This document shows, one piece after another, positions 41,092 through 49,687 of a stretch of 59,701 bases of DNA. This DNA is from JAJYVT01 sp035534455 (GTDB lineage: Bacteria > Actinomycetota > Acidimicrobiia > Acidimicrobiales > RAAP-2): positions 1 to 59,701 of the forward strand of contig DATLRV010000040.1 in NCBI GenBank assembly GCA_035534455.1, given 5' to 3'. The notes beneath the pieces are model-generated. The model had not been told where the DNA came from. It saw only the letters and a program-made list of their open reading frames with translations, and did not search any database. Made by a program: the position numbers and the translations under genes. Positions within the stretch are counted from its first letter, which is position 1, and each line of letters opens with the position of its first letter.

Positions 41092-42048
41092 TCATCCGTT
41101 CCGACGAGTCCGACGAGCGGGGAGCGTGACGGTGCGGAGATCTTCAGCCGCGACCACCTCTCCGCCGAACGCGCTCGCCGCCTCCTCGACGAGGGGCGTG
41201 ACGTCGGGGTAACGCTGGGAGAAGTGCGTGAGCAGGAGGAGGCCCACCCCCGCCTCGGCGGCGAGGCGCCCCGCCTCGACCGCGGTGAGATGGCCGTACG
41301 CGGTGGCGAGCTCCGCCTCGGACGAGGCGAACGTCGCTTCGCACACGAGGAGGTCCGCTCCCTCCGCGAGCGCCACGGCGCCCTCGCACCATGCCGTGTC
41401 CATGACGAACGCGAAGACCTGCCCTCGGCGCTCGGCGCTCGTCTCGGCGAGGGTCACCCTGCGCCCGCCGACGCTGATCTCCCCGTCGCGCTGGAGGCGT
41501 CCGACGTCCGGACCTTCGATCCCTGCGTCGGCGAGCCGCTCGGGCAGCATGGTGCGGTCCGGATGCTCCTCGAGCCGCCAACCCACGGCGTCGACCGCGT
41601 GGCGGAGCGGCGTGGCGCGAAGGGTCCAGCGGTCCGTGCCGTCGACGGTGACCACGACGGGCGGCACGTCGCCCGAGTGCGGCACGGGGACGGGTTGGAT
41701 GCGCACGTCGAGGCGGTCGTCGAAGATCGACGCGTGGCGGAGGCGGTCGATGTAGGGACCGCCGGACGCGGGGAAGGCCACTGGGATGGCGCGAGAGACC
41801 CCGTCGAGCGACATGCGCTGGAGCACGCCCGGGAGCCCGAGGCAATGGTCCCCGTGGAGGTGCGTGATGCAGATCCGGGACACTGAGGACGCGGGGACAC
41901 CCGCGAGCAGCATCTGTCGCTGGGTGCCTTCGCCGGGGTCGAAGAGGATCCCCTCGTCGTCCCACCGGAGGAAGTAGCCGTTGTGGTTCCGCGCCCGCGT
42001 CGGCACCTGGCTGGCCGACCCGAGGACGACGAGCTCGCGGGCCGCCAC
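41092..42048 (-). CDS. rnz: Ribonuclease Z
   Basis: Metallo-beta-lactamase-fold endonuclease that removes the 3' trailer from tRNA precursors. The metal motif is THLHGDH (His63, His65, Asp67, His68), with the pattern VVLGSASQVPTRARNHNGYFLRW at the N-terminus and the later ligands in FVMDTAW, AYGHLTAVEAG and LLLTHFSQRY. 318 residues from GTG 42048. It directly abuts the stop of a degraded methyltransferase gene on the same strand. Confidence 0.93.
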   Translation of the reverse strand: MAARELVVLGSASQVPTRARNHNGYFLRWDDEGILFDPGEGTQRQMLLAGVPASSVSRICITHLHGDHCLGLPGVLQRMSLDGVSRAIPVAFPASGGPYIDRLRHASIFDDRLDVRIQPVPVPHSGDVPPVVVTVDGTDRWTLRATPLRHAVDAVGWRLEEHPDRTMLPERLADAGIEGPDVGRLQRDGEISVGGRRVTLAETSAERRGQVFAFVMDTAWCEGAVALAEGADLLVCEATFASSEAELATAYGHLTAVEAGRLAAEAGVGLLLLTHFSQRYPDVTPLVEEAASAFGGEVVAAEDLRTVTLPARRTRRNG

Positions 42049-42339
42049 TCAGGACCGGCGGTGGACGGACACGTGGCGGGTGGAGCGAGCGTCGAACGGT
42101 GCACGGTCGTACCACGCGACGCGCTCAGCGAGCTCGAGGCCGCTGAGCCGCGCCATGACGTCGAGTTCCGACGGCCAGCAGTAGCGGAGGCGGTCGGAGT
42201 AGAGCGAGGTGTCCGTCCCGCCTATGCGCACGTGGCGGCTCTCGACGACCTGGGCGGTCGGGCCCATGCGCGGCCCGTACGAGTCGTCGTAGACGTCGGC
42301 GATGCGGTCGCCGCAGGTGGAGGGACCGTATCCGTCCAT
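42049..42339 (-). pseudogene. Class I methyltransferase with internal deletion
   Basis: A 96-residue open frame that joins the two ends of a much longer SAM methyltransferase. It begins MDGYGPSTCGDRIADVYDD, the usual N-terminus, and ends with SRHVRIGGTDTSLYSDRLRYCWPSELDVMARLSGLELAE...HVSV, the usual C-terminus. The whole SAM-binding centre (GxGxG and following strands, about 150 residues) is missing, with the frame kept across the junction near PRMGPTAQVVES. It cannot be an active methyltransferase. Confidence 0.75.
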
Positions 42340-42364
42340 GCTCCAGTGAACCACGCCCCGCGCC

Positions 42365-43540
42365 GTGCGACGGCAGGTGTCGCGCCACCCCGTGTGGCTG
42401 CGCCACGATGTGCCGGTGGGGAGCGAAGGCCGGTGGTGGCCGGAACAGCTGGAGCCGTACGAGTCCGCGGTGCTCGGGGGGACGGGTGACCGAGGGGACC
42501 CGCACCCCGACGTCCTCGTCGTCGGCGGCGGCATCGTGGGCGTCGCCGTGGCCCGTGCCCTCGAGGCGGCTGGGGTGGGCTCGGTGACCCTCGTCGAGCG
42601 GGACGCGCTCGGGTCCGGCGCGACCGGGGGCGCAGCGGGGCTCTTGACTCCCGAGCCGCACGTGGGCGTCGACCTGGACGCGCTCGTCGAGCTCGGCCGG
42701 AAGAGCCTCGACGGATGGCGCCGGCTGGAGGCCGAGGTCCCTGGCGGCGTCGGGCTCGTGGAGCTGGAATGGCTCGGCCTGTTGCCGGACGGAGACGACG
42801 CGTCGGCGCGCTCGCCGCACGGCGAGCTCGTCGGGACCGAGGAGGTGGCGCGGATCGTGCCGGGCCTCGCGGCGCCGGCCCGGGGACTGCGCATCGGCGG
42901 CCAGGCGCGTGTGAACCCGTTGCGCGCCCTCGCGCGGCTCGCCGCGCCACTGCGCCACGTCGCGACCGGCGTGCGGGTGCTGGGCGCGACGGTGCAGCGG
43001 GGGAGGATCACGGCGGTCGCGACGACCCACGGGCGGTTCTCTCCCGGCGCGGTCGTCTTTGCGATGGGGACCCCGCCGGACGTCGTCGGCCTTGCGATCG
43101 CGATCCCCTCCGACGTCGTCCGCGGCCACATCCTCGTCACGGAGCCACTGGCGCTTCGCTTCCCCGGAACGGTGGATCCGCTCGGCACCCCGCTCGGCGA
43201 CGGCCGGCTGCTCGTCGGAGGGACGCTCGACCACGGTGCGCACGATCCGCGCGTCGATCCCGCGATCGTTGCGGGCATGGTCGACGAGCTCACCGCCTGG
43301 ACCACGGCGCTCGGCCCCGTCCGGGTCGACCGGGCATGGTGCTGCTTCCGTCCGCACCACCCCGACGGCCTGCCGACGATCGACCGGGTGCGCGGCGTCG
43401 ACAACGCGTGGTTCACGTCCGGCCACTACCGGACCGGCATCCTGATGGCCCCGGCTACCGCGGCGGTCCTCACGGAGTGGCTCTGCTCGGGCCAGGCCCC
43501 GCCCCGTGCGGCGCCGTTCTCCCAGGACCGGCTGTCGTGA
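42365..43540 (+). CDS. FAD-dependent oxidoreductase (glycine oxidase/ThiO-like)
   Basis: DAO-family flavoenzyme of up to 391 residues. FAD motif: VLVVGGGIVGVAVARALEAAG, then TLVERDALGSGATGGAAGLLTPEPH, which resembles ThiO-type glycine oxidases. C-terminal FAD segment: FTSGHYRTGILMAPATAAVL. The start is uncertain: several GTGs lie between 42365 and 42418, and the first 45 residues before DVLVVGGG are not conserved-looking. No thi genes are adjacent, so the substrate is open. The stop overlaps the next GTG (GTGA). Confidence 0.85.
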   Translation: MRRQVSRHPVWLRHDVPVGSEGRWWPEQLEPYESAVLGGTGDRGDPHPDVLVVGGGIVGVAVARALEAAGVGSVTLVERDALGSGATGGAAGLLTPEPHVGVDLDALVELGRKSLDGWRRLEAEVPGGVGLVELEWLGLLPDGDDASARSPHGELVGTEEVARIVPGLAAPARGLRIGGQARVNPLRALARLAAPLRHVATGVRVLGATVQRGRITAVATTHGRFSPGAVVFAMGTPPDVVGLAIAIPSDVVRGHILVTEPLALRFPGTVDPLGTPLGDGRLLVGGTLDHGAHDPRVDPAIVAGMVDELTAWTTALGPVRVDRAWCCFRPHHPDGLPTIDRVRGVDNAWFTSGHYRTGILMAPATAAVLTEWLCSGQAPPRAAPFSQDRLS

Positions 43541-44103
43541 GCGCTTGCCGTGGTGGGAAGGACGGCGCGTACGGTCGCCGAGTGGAGGTCCGGGGGGTAC
43601 GGCCAGAGGAGCACGGGGAGGCTGGCCAGCTCGTCGTGGCGGCCTACCGGGCACTGCCCGGCGCGCACCTCTCGGGTGGATACGCCGCCCTGCTCGCCGA
43701 CGTCGCGCGGCGCTCGGCAGAGGCTGAGGTGTTCGTCGCGGCGACCGGCACACATCCCTCCGGCCGCTCGGCGCTCTTGGGCTGCGTGACGTTCGTCCCC
43801 GACGCGTCGTCCGCGTGGTCCGAGCGGCTCGATCCGGGCGAAGCGGGGATCCGGATGTTGGCGGTGCGTCCCGACGCCCAGGGGCAGGGGACCGGCAGGG
43901 CGCTCGTCGACGCGTGCATCGCCCGGGCGCGGACGCTGGGCCGCCCCGCGCTCCTGCTCCACACCACCCCCTGGATGACCGCGGCGGACCGGCTCTACGA
44001 GAGCGAGGGATTCCTGCGGTTCCCCGAGCGTGACTGGGACGCCGAGCCCGACGTGCCGCTCCTGGCCTACCGCCTCGAACTCGGATCGCCCGCCGCGACC
44101 TGA
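43537..44103 (+). CDS. GNAT-family N-acetyltransferase
   Basis: Acetyl-CoA-dependent transferase of 188 residues. Motif A is RMLAVRPDAQGQGTGRALVDACIARARTLG (acetyl-CoA pyrophosphate loop QGQGTG), and motif B is LHTTPWMTAADRLYESEGF. GTG 43537 overlaps the stop of the oxidoreductase gene; GTG 43582 would start at the conserved VEVRGVRPEEH. Substrate unknown; N-acetylation of a product of the preceding oxidase is only a guess. Confidence 0.87.
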   Translation: MSACRGGKDGAYGRRVEVRGVRPEEHGEAGQLVVAAYRALPGAHLSGGYAALLADVARRSAEAEVFVAATGTHPSGRSALLGCVTFVPDASSAWSERLDPGEAGIRMLAVRPDAQGQGTGRALVDACIARARTLGRPALLLHTTPWMTAADRLYESEGFLRFPERDWDAEPDVPLLAYRLELGSPAAT

Positions 44104-44136
44104 CCGGTCGGTACCGCGACGTGGCGGTGCCGGAGG

Positions 44137-44240
44137 AGGGCGCGGGCTGCGGCCTGCGGCGGCCTGCCGCCTGCGCCCTGCGGCGGCCTGCGGCCTGCGG
44201 CCTGCGGAGCTTCAGCCTGCAGAACCTGAGCCTGCAGAGC
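44137..44240. repeat. Degenerate GCCTGCGG tandem repeat
   Basis: About ten imperfect GCCTGCGG/GCCTGCAGA units in the gap between the GNAT gene and the SDR promoter. Noncoding, immediately upstream of the -35 element at 44241. Confidence 0.75.
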
Positions 44241-44271
44241 TTGACTTGAAGTTAACTTCAATTCATAGAGT
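44241..44271 (+). promoter_or_regulatory. MerR/SoxR-type promoter with palindromic operator
   Basis: A -35 element TTGACT (44241-44246) and a -10 element TAGAGT (44266-44271) are separated by 19 bases, the long spacer typical of MerR-family promoters. The spacer region holds the perfect 16-base palindrome TTGAAGTTAACTTCAA (44246-44261), similar in layout to the SoxR site. The -10 ends 6 bases before the SDR ATG at 44278, so the transcript is probably leaderless. Confidence 0.75.
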
Positions 44272-44277
44272 AGGTGC

Positions 44278-45003
44278 ATGACGAACACTGCCATCGTGAC
44301 CGGAGGGTCCAAGGGCTTCGGGCGTGCCGTCGCGGCCGAGTTGGTGCGACGAGCGTGGACCGTGCTCATCGACGGACGGGACGCCGACGCAGTCCGAACG
44401 GCGGCGCGTGCGACCGGGGCCGTCGGGGTTCCCGGCGACGTGACCGACGCCGAGCACCGGGCACACCTGGTCGACGAGGCGGTGCGGCGGGGGTCGCTCC
44501 GCCTCGTCGTGAACAATGCGAGCTCCCTCGGGACCACCCCGCTCCCGGGTCTCGCGAACTACCCACTCGACGCGCTGCGCGACGTGCTCGAGACGAACGT
44601 GGTCGCTCCGCTCGCGCTCGTCCAGGCCACGCTCGCCCACCTGCGCGCGAATCGGGGCGCCGTCGTGAACGTGACGTCGGACGCTGCAGTCGAAGGCTAT
44701 GGAGGCTGGGGCGGCTACGGCGCCTCGAAGGCCGCGCTGGAGCAGTGGAGCCGGGTGCTGTCGGTCGAAGAGCCTGACGTCGCCGTGTGGTGGGTCGATC
44801 CGGGCGACATGCGGACCGAGATGCACCAGGCCGCGTTCGTCGGCGAGGACATCAGCGATCGGCCGCTCCCGGCGCAGGTCGCGCCATCGCTGATCGCGCT
44901 CCTGGACCTGTGGCCGCCGGGCGGCCGGATCGTCCTCGCCGACGTCGCGCACGCCGCCGGCGCGGCCGGGCTCGAGGACGTCGGGAAGGGGGGAGGCCGG
45001 TGA
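44278..45003 (+). CDS. Short-chain dehydrogenase/reductase
   Basis: Classical SDR of 241 residues: cofactor loop IVTGGSKGFGRAVA (6-19), the NNAS-type segment VVNNASSLGTT, catalytic Ser in VNVTSDAA and the YxxxK pair in YGASKAALEQW. ATG 44278 lies right after the MerR-type promoter. The stop overlaps the queA start (GTGA). MerR regulation suggests induction by a redox-active compound, aldehyde or quinone; no MerR gene lies nearby in the window. Confidence 0.9.
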   Translation: MTNTAIVTGGSKGFGRAVAAELVRRAWTVLIDGRDADAVRTAARATGAVGVPGDVTDAEHRAHLVDEAVRRGSLRLVVNNASSLGTTPLPGLANYPLDALRDVLETNVVAPLALVQATLAHLRANRGAVVNVTSDAAVEGYGGWGGYGASKAALEQWSRVLSVEEPDVAVWWVDPGDMRTEMHQAAFVGEDISDRPLPAQVAPSLIALLDLWPPGGRIVLADVAHAAGAAGLEDVGKGGGR

Positions 45004-46040
45004 CGACGGCCCTCTCGTTCTCACTGCCGGGCGCCCTCGAAGCCTCCGAGCCCCCCGAGGCCCGCGGGCTCACCCGCGACGCCGTACGGATGCTGGTCGC
45101 CGACCGGGACGAGGCGCGGCTGGTCCACTCGACGTTCTCCCTCCTGCCGACGTTCCTCGACGAAGGGGACCTCGTCGTGCTCAACACGTCGGGGACCTTG
45201 GCGGCAGCCGTGCCAGGGACCGATCCCGCCGGCGCGGACGTGCTCGTCCACTTCTCGACGGAGCTCGGGCCGCAGATGTGGGTCGTCGAGCTGCGGCGCC
45301 CGGCAGGGCGGGGCAATGAGCCATGGGGCGAGGAAGACCGCCCGTCGAACGTGTGGCTCGCAGGCGGCGCGACGCTCGAGGTGCTCGGGCCCTACGAGGA
45401 CAGCGCGCGACTCGTTGTCGCCCTCGTCACGACGCCCGTGCCCGTGACGCGGTGGCTCGCGGTGCACGGCCGGCCGATCCGCTACGGATACGTGCCGCGG
45501 CGCTGGCCGATCTCGACCTACCAGAACGTCTACGTGACCGAGCCGGGGTCGGCCGAGATGCCGAGCGCGGGCCGCCCCTTCACGGCCGAGATGGTCACCC
45601 GGCTCGTCGCAAAGGGCGTCGGGGTGACCCCGGTCGTCCTGCACACGGGCGTCGCGTCGCTCGAGGCGTCGGAGCACCCCTATCCGGAGCGGGTGAAGGT
45701 CCCCGCGGCGACCGCGCGACGGGTCAACCTGGCGAAGGCGATGGGCGGGCGAGTGGTCGCGGTCGGCACCACCGTCGTGCGCGCCCTCGAGTCGGCCCAC
45801 GATTCCTCGACCGGGGACGTCCGCGCACTCGACGGATGGACCGACCTCGTCGTGACGCCCGAACGAGGTGTCGCCGTCGTCGACGGCCTCCTCACCGGGT
45901 GGCACGAACCGGCCGCGTCCCACCTCCTCCTGCTCGAGGCCGTCGCCGGTCGCGCACTCCTCGAGCGCTCCTACGAGGCCGCACTCTGCGAGGGCTACCT
46001 CTGGCACGAGTTCGGCGACGTGCACCTGGTCCTGCACTGA
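45000..46040 (+). CDS. queA: S-adenosylmethionine:tRNA ribosyltransferase-isomerase QueA-like protein
   Basis: QueA adds the cyclopentenediol part of queuosine to tRNA using SAM as ribosyl donor. Matches: FLDEGDLVVLNTSGTLAAAVPG, GRPIRYGYVPRRWPISTYQNVYVTEPGSAEMPSAGRPFT and VAVGTTVVRALES. GTG 45000 gives 346 residues, normal for QueA. The sequence is divergent at the N-terminus (PGALEASEPPEARGLTRDAVRMLV). Other queuosine genes (tgt, queF, queG/H) are not in the window. Coupled to the SDR and therefore probably under the same promoter. Confidence 0.87.
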   Translation: MTTALSFSLPGALEASEPPEARGLTRDAVRMLVADRDEARLVHSTFSLLPTFLDEGDLVVLNTSGTLAAAVPGTDPAGADVLVHFSTELGPQMWVVELRRPAGRGNEPWGEEDRPSNVWLAGGATLEVLGPYEDSARLVVALVTTPVPVTRWLAVHGRPIRYGYVPRRWPISTYQNVYVTEPGSAEMPSAGRPFTAEMVTRLVAKGVGVTPVVLHTGVASLEASEHPYPERVKVPAATARRVNLAKAMGGRVVAVGTTVVRALESAHDSSTGDVRALDGWTDLVVTPERGVAVVDGLLTGWHEPAASHLLLLEAVAGRALLERSYEAALCEGYLWHEFGDVHLVLH

Positions 46041-46095
46041 GCCGGGGCACGCGCCCCGTGGGTCATGCTGGGGACATGACCGGGAGCGGCCATAG

Positions 46096-46380
46096 GTGAC
46101 CACCTACCCCGACAACCGGCGCGCGCCCGGCGACGCGACCGGGCGCGCGAGGGGCGACGCGGCCATGGAGCCGGTCAGGCTGCGCCCACTGCGTGCCGAG
46201 GACGCGGCGGCCGCGTCGGCGTGGCGGTACGAGGAGCCGTGGTCCGTCTACGACGGCAACGACGGCAACGACGAGGACCCGATCTCGGCGGAGAAGGGCT
46301 ATCAGGCGATCGTCGACCTACGCGGGGAGTACCTCGGGTTCGTGTGCACCGGTGAGGATGCCCGCGTCCGCGGCCTTGGC
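46096..46380 (+). pseudogene. GNAT acetyltransferase, N-terminal fragment
   Basis: The frame from GTG 46096 encodes MEPVRLRPLRAEDAAAASAWRYEEPWSVYDG...DPISAEKGYQAIVDLRGEYLGFVCTGEDARVRGL, the N-terminal half of an actinobacterial GNAT protein. After about 46380 the homology stops, and the frame simply reads antisense through the convergent FkbM methyltransferase gene. The acetyl-CoA-binding motif A is missing. This looks like a 3' truncation at a rearrangement point. Confidence 0.7.
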
Positions 46381-46410
46381 GCCCGGGCCACGCGTCAGCA
46401 GGCCCTCGGA

Positions 46411-47343
46411 TCAGCCGTCGTGTGCGTCTCGGAGCTCGAGCCCGATGGCGCGTGCCGAGCTCTGGAAGCTCTCGAGGCGCTCGGTGGGGACGAAGGCGTG
46501 GTTCCAGGCGTCCGGATCGAAGGCGACCGCGGGGCTCACGACGAGAGAGTCCGGCCGCAGCCGCACGTCGAGGTAGCCGGCACCCGACAGCCACGTCGCC
46601 AGCTCGCCCGTCGCGGCGCGGGGCAGGACCTCGCAGACGGTGACGGGGCGCGACCTTTCGAGGAGCCGTGCCGCGCCGCGAAGCACCAGGTGCTCGGTCC
46701 CCTCGGTGTCGACCTTCACGAGGCCGACCGGGGATCCTCCGGTGGACTCCCACAGGTCGTCGAGCGTCACGGCGGCCACGTCGACGGTGCTCGCGACCTC
46801 CTCTTTGAACGTGGGATCGAGCGACGCGCTCGTCTCGACCGTGCTGCCCGAGGGGGGCGGAAGGTAGAGCGTCGCCGTTCCGGTCTGGTCGCTGACGGCG
46901 CACCGGTGGACCTCGACCCGTCGGGCGAGCAGGCGATTGATCGCGAGGTTCTCTCCGAGGAATGCGGCCACCGCCGGCGATGCCTCCACTGCGTGCACCC
47001 GCACCGTCGGGTTCGCGGCGACGGCAAGGAGCGAGTAGAGGCCGGTGTTGGCGCCCACGTCGACGACGGCGCCATGGGAGCGACGAGCGAGCTCCACGAA
47101 GAGCGCAGGCAGGGGAGGCTCGAAACCCCAGAGGCCCCCTTCTCCGACCCCACGGGCGACCTGGTCGTCGCCGTTGCGCCGCCGCATGCGCACCTCGGTG
47201 GTGCCGGTCGGGGTCGGGACCCGCAGCGTCACGAGGTCGCCGTCGCGGGCTCGGTAGAGGCGAGTGGCGGACCGCGGCGCGCCGAGCAGGTCAGCCGCTT
47301 CGGCGCACGGGACCGCGCCGACCACGGGTCGGAGGACACGCAC
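46411..47343 (-). CDS. FkbM-family SAM-dependent methyltransferase
   Basis: Class I O-methyltransferase of the FkbM family, often acting on sugars or polyketides. SAM motif I is VVDVGANTGLYSLLAVAAN, then VHAVEASPAVAAFLGENLAIN and the FkbM-typical VTLDDLWEST...GLVKVDTEGTEHLVLRG. GTG 47343 gives 310 residues; the frame is open upstream but antisense-like there. It lies 71 bases after the hydrolase gene, so it is probably third in the operon with the P1 peptidase and hydrolase. No glycan cluster is adjacent. Confidence 0.85.
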   Translation of the reverse strand: MRVLRPVVGAVPCAEAADLLGAPRSATRLYRARDGDLVTLRVPTPTGTTEVRMRRRNGDDQVARGVGEGGLWGFEPPLPALFVELARRSHGAVVDVGANTGLYSLLAVAANPTVRVHAVEASPAVAAFLGENLAINRLLARRVEVHRCAVSDQTGTATLYLPPPSGSTVETSASLDPTFKEEVASTVDVAAVTLDDLWESTGGSPVGLVKVDTEGTEHLVLRGAARLLERSRPVTVCEVLPRAATGELATWLSGAGYLDVRLRPDSLVVSPAVAFDPDAWNHAFVPTERLESFQSSARAIGLELRDAHDG

Positions 47344-47414
47344 GGCTGCCCGCCGGAGGAGCGGTCGCAGCGCGTCCGTCCTGATCGACTGGCTCTCGTG
47401 CGGGGCGCGCGGGT

Positions 47415-48380
47415 TCAGGACGCCTCCAGGTCCTCCAGGAAGGCGACGAGCCCCGAGAAGTACGTGCGCTGGTCGTCGTACATGGCCAAGTGGCTGCCCG
47501 ACGGGCAGAAGTGGTAGCGGCCCTTCGGGAGGAGCTGCGCCACACGTTCCATGTGCGCGGGGTCCATGGTGTCGTGCCGGGCACCGATGACGAGCGCCGG
47601 GACCTCCACCGAGGCGAGTGTGTCCATACGGCTCCAAGTGGCGAGCTTGGCGCGTGTGCTGATGCCGAGCTCGCTTGGTCCCTGCATCGACACGTAGATC
47701 GCCGGGTTGGTCGCTGCGAAGGCCCGCTGCACGGGGTTCGGCCACTCGTCCGGCGGCAGGCGGAGCACGTGATGGACGTAATGCTGGGCCTGAAGGAGCT
47801 CCATGTAGCGCGGGTTCTCGATGTCGTCGGCTTCCTCGAGCGCGACGATCTCCGCGAGGGCATCGGGATCCATGGCGGGCATGAGCACGTCCTTGGCGTA
47901 GGCGTTGTACGCGGGAACGTCCATCATCATGTTGGAGATCACGAGCCCCTTGAGGTGCTCGCCGTGCGCGAGGGCGTACTCGATCGCGAGGATGCCGCCC
48001 CACGAGTGCCCGAAGAGCACGAAGTCGTCTCGGTCGAGGCCGAGGGACCGGCGTACCTGCTCGACCTCGTCGACGAAACGCGGGACCTCCCAGAGCGCCG
48101 GTGTGTCGGGCTGGTCGCTCCACGCCGACCCCAGCTGGTCGTAGTAGTAGTACTCCACACCCGCGGCAGGGAGATAGCTGTCGCACGCCTCGAGGTACTC
48201 GTGCGTCGCGCCGGGGCCGCCGTGGAGGAGGAGAACCCGGAGCCCCGGGTTGTTGCCCACCCGCTTGGTCCAGACCTTGAACTCCCCGGCGGGCGTCTCG
48301 ATCGGCACCATCCGCACGCCCCCGCCGAGCACGTCCTCGCGGCCCGAGTAGTCGAGATAGTCGCAGATCGCTTCGGTCAT
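47415..48380 (-). CDS. Proline iminopeptidase-family alpha/beta hydrolase (S33)
   Basis: A 321-residue hydrolase that likely removes N-terminal proline or hydrolyses short peptides. Oxyanion motif LLLHGGPGATHEYLEA, nucleophile elbow FGHSWGGILAIEYALAHGEH, Asp in VIGARHDTMDPAHME and His in CPSGSHLAMYDD. The YYYYDQLGSAWSDQPD segment is typical of the PIP family. ATG 48380 overlaps the stop of the P1 peptidase gene (ATGA), so these two peptidases are co-translated and may act in the same peptide-degradation path. Confidence 0.92.
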   Translation of the reverse strand: MTEAICDYLDYSGREDVLGGGVRMVPIETPAGEFKVWTKRVGNNPGLRVLLLHGGPGATHEYLEACDSYLPAAGVEYYYYDQLGSAWSDQPDTPALWEVPRFVDEVEQVRRSLGLDRDDFVLFGHSWGGILAIEYALAHGEHLKGLVISNMMMDVPAYNAYAKDVLMPAMDPDALAEIVALEEADDIENPRYMELLQAQHYVHHVLRLPPDEWPNPVQRAFAATNPAIYVSMQGPSELGISTRAKLATWSRMDTLASVEVPALVIGARHDTMDPAHMERVAQLLPKGRYHFCPSGSHLAMYDDQRTYFSGLVAFLEDLEAS

Positions 48381-49558
48381 GGCTCGTCCCTCCGGTTGGC
48401 CGCGGTTCGTGGCACGGGCACTCCGTTTCGACCGTACGCGCGCAGGCACGCGTCGACGCGGTCGTGCGGCAGCGCGTGGGCGGTGATCCCGTCCCGTCCG
48501 GTCATGGTCCTTGCTGCGACGAGCGCGTTGACGATCGCCTCTTCCGTTGCGTCCACGACCCCTTCGAAGAGCGCGGTGGTCGCCTCGTCGCCGAGCATGT
48601 CGACCGTCGTCACGGGCGCCCCCTGCGCCGTCTCGGGCGGCGCCGGAAGTGGGACGCGCGCGTTGCCGGTGGCGAAGGCGATGAAAAGGTCTCCGCTCGA
48701 GTTGGCGCCGACCCCGCCGACGCGCCCGACCCCGAGGCCGGCACGTTGCGCGAGCCGCTCGCACTGGTGCGGGAGAAGCGGGGCGTCGGTCGCCACGACG
48801 ACGATGATCGAGCCGGCGCCGGGTCGCCGACCGCCAGCGTCCGGCGCGGGCACGTCTGTGACGGGGATCTCCCGGCCGACGGGCGCCCCGTCGATGCGGA
48901 GCCGCTCCCTGCGGCCGTAGTTTGCCTGGACGAGCACCCCCACGGTCCACGCGGCTCCGGCGGGACCGACGACGCGCGACGAGGTGCCGATGCCGCCCTT
49001 GAACTGGTGGCAGACCATGCCGGTGCCGCCGCCGACGTTCCCCTCGGCGACGGGGCCGTCCGAGGCCGACCGGAGCGCCTCGGACACGTGCTCGGGCCGG
49101 ACGTGCATGCCGTCCACGTCGTTCAGCAGGCCGTCCCAGGTCTCCCCGACGACGGGCAGGCTCCACGCCGGGCCGTCGGCGGAACGAGCGCGCAGCGCCT
49201 CGGCGACGAGAGCGTCGCGTACGACGCCGACGCTGTGGGTGTTGGTGATCGCCACCGGCGAGGTCAGCAGGCCCGACTCGCGCACCCACTCGAGGCCGGT
49301 GAGCTCGCCGTTGCCGTTCAGCCGGTGGCACCCGGCGAAGAGCATGCGGCCCCCGACGTCCTCACACGGCACGACGACCGTGACGCCCGTGCGGACGGGT
49401 CCCTCCCCGATCCTGAGGGGTCCATTGCCGACCACGAGCGTGACGTGGCCGACGCGCACGCCCGCCACGTCGGTGATCGCGTTCAACGGCCCCGGGCGTC
49501 CTGTGCCGATCAAGACACCGAGGTCACGGGCGCGCACCGGTGCCGGCACTGGGTCCAC
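48377..49558 (-). CDS. P1 (DmpA/L-aminopeptidase) family peptidase
   Basis: Self-processing N-terminal-nucleophile aminopeptidase of 393 residues. Typical parts are NAITDVAGVRVGHVTLV at the N-terminus, GNGELTGLEWVRESGLLTSPVAITNTHSVG, GNVGGGTGMVCHQFKGGIGTSSRVV, and the cleavage/nucleophile site GVGANSSGDLFIAFATGN. GTG 49558 fits the conserved start. First gene of an operon with the S33 hydrolase and FkbM methyltransferase; it diverges from the frameshifted isomerase-like gene. Confidence 0.9.
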   Translation of the reverse strand: MDPVPAPVRARDLGVLIGTGRPGPLNAITDVAGVRVGHVTLVVGNGPLRIGEGPVRTGVTVVVPCEDVGGRMLFAGCHRLNGNGELTGLEWVRESGLLTSPVAITNTHSVGVVRDALVAEALRARSADGPAWSLPVVGETWDGLLNDVDGMHVRPEHVSEALRSASDGPVAEGNVGGGTGMVCHQFKGGIGTSSRVVGPAGAAWTVGVLVQANYGRRERLRIDGAPVGREIPVTDVPAPDAGGRRPGAGSIIVVVATDAPLLPHQCERLAQRAGLGVGRVGGVGANSSGDLFIAFATGNARVPLPAPPETAQGAPVTTVDMLGDEATTALFEGVVDATEEAIVNALVAARTMTGRDGITAHALPHDRVDACLRAYGRNGVPVPRTAANRRDEP

Positions 49559-49687
49559 CCGACCGACCGTAACCGATCGCGGGACGTCGACCGCCGCGAC
49601 GAGGCGCGTGCGACCACCGGAACGGAGATCGAACGGCGCGCCCCGTAGGCTCCGGGCGTCACCGACCGTTCCGCCCGCGGCGACCTC

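Noticed and set aside
46411..48186. 591-residue minus-strand frame for the FkbM protein
   Set aside because: The upstream half overlaps the well-supported S33 hydrolase in another frame on the same strand; the start at 47343 is preferred.
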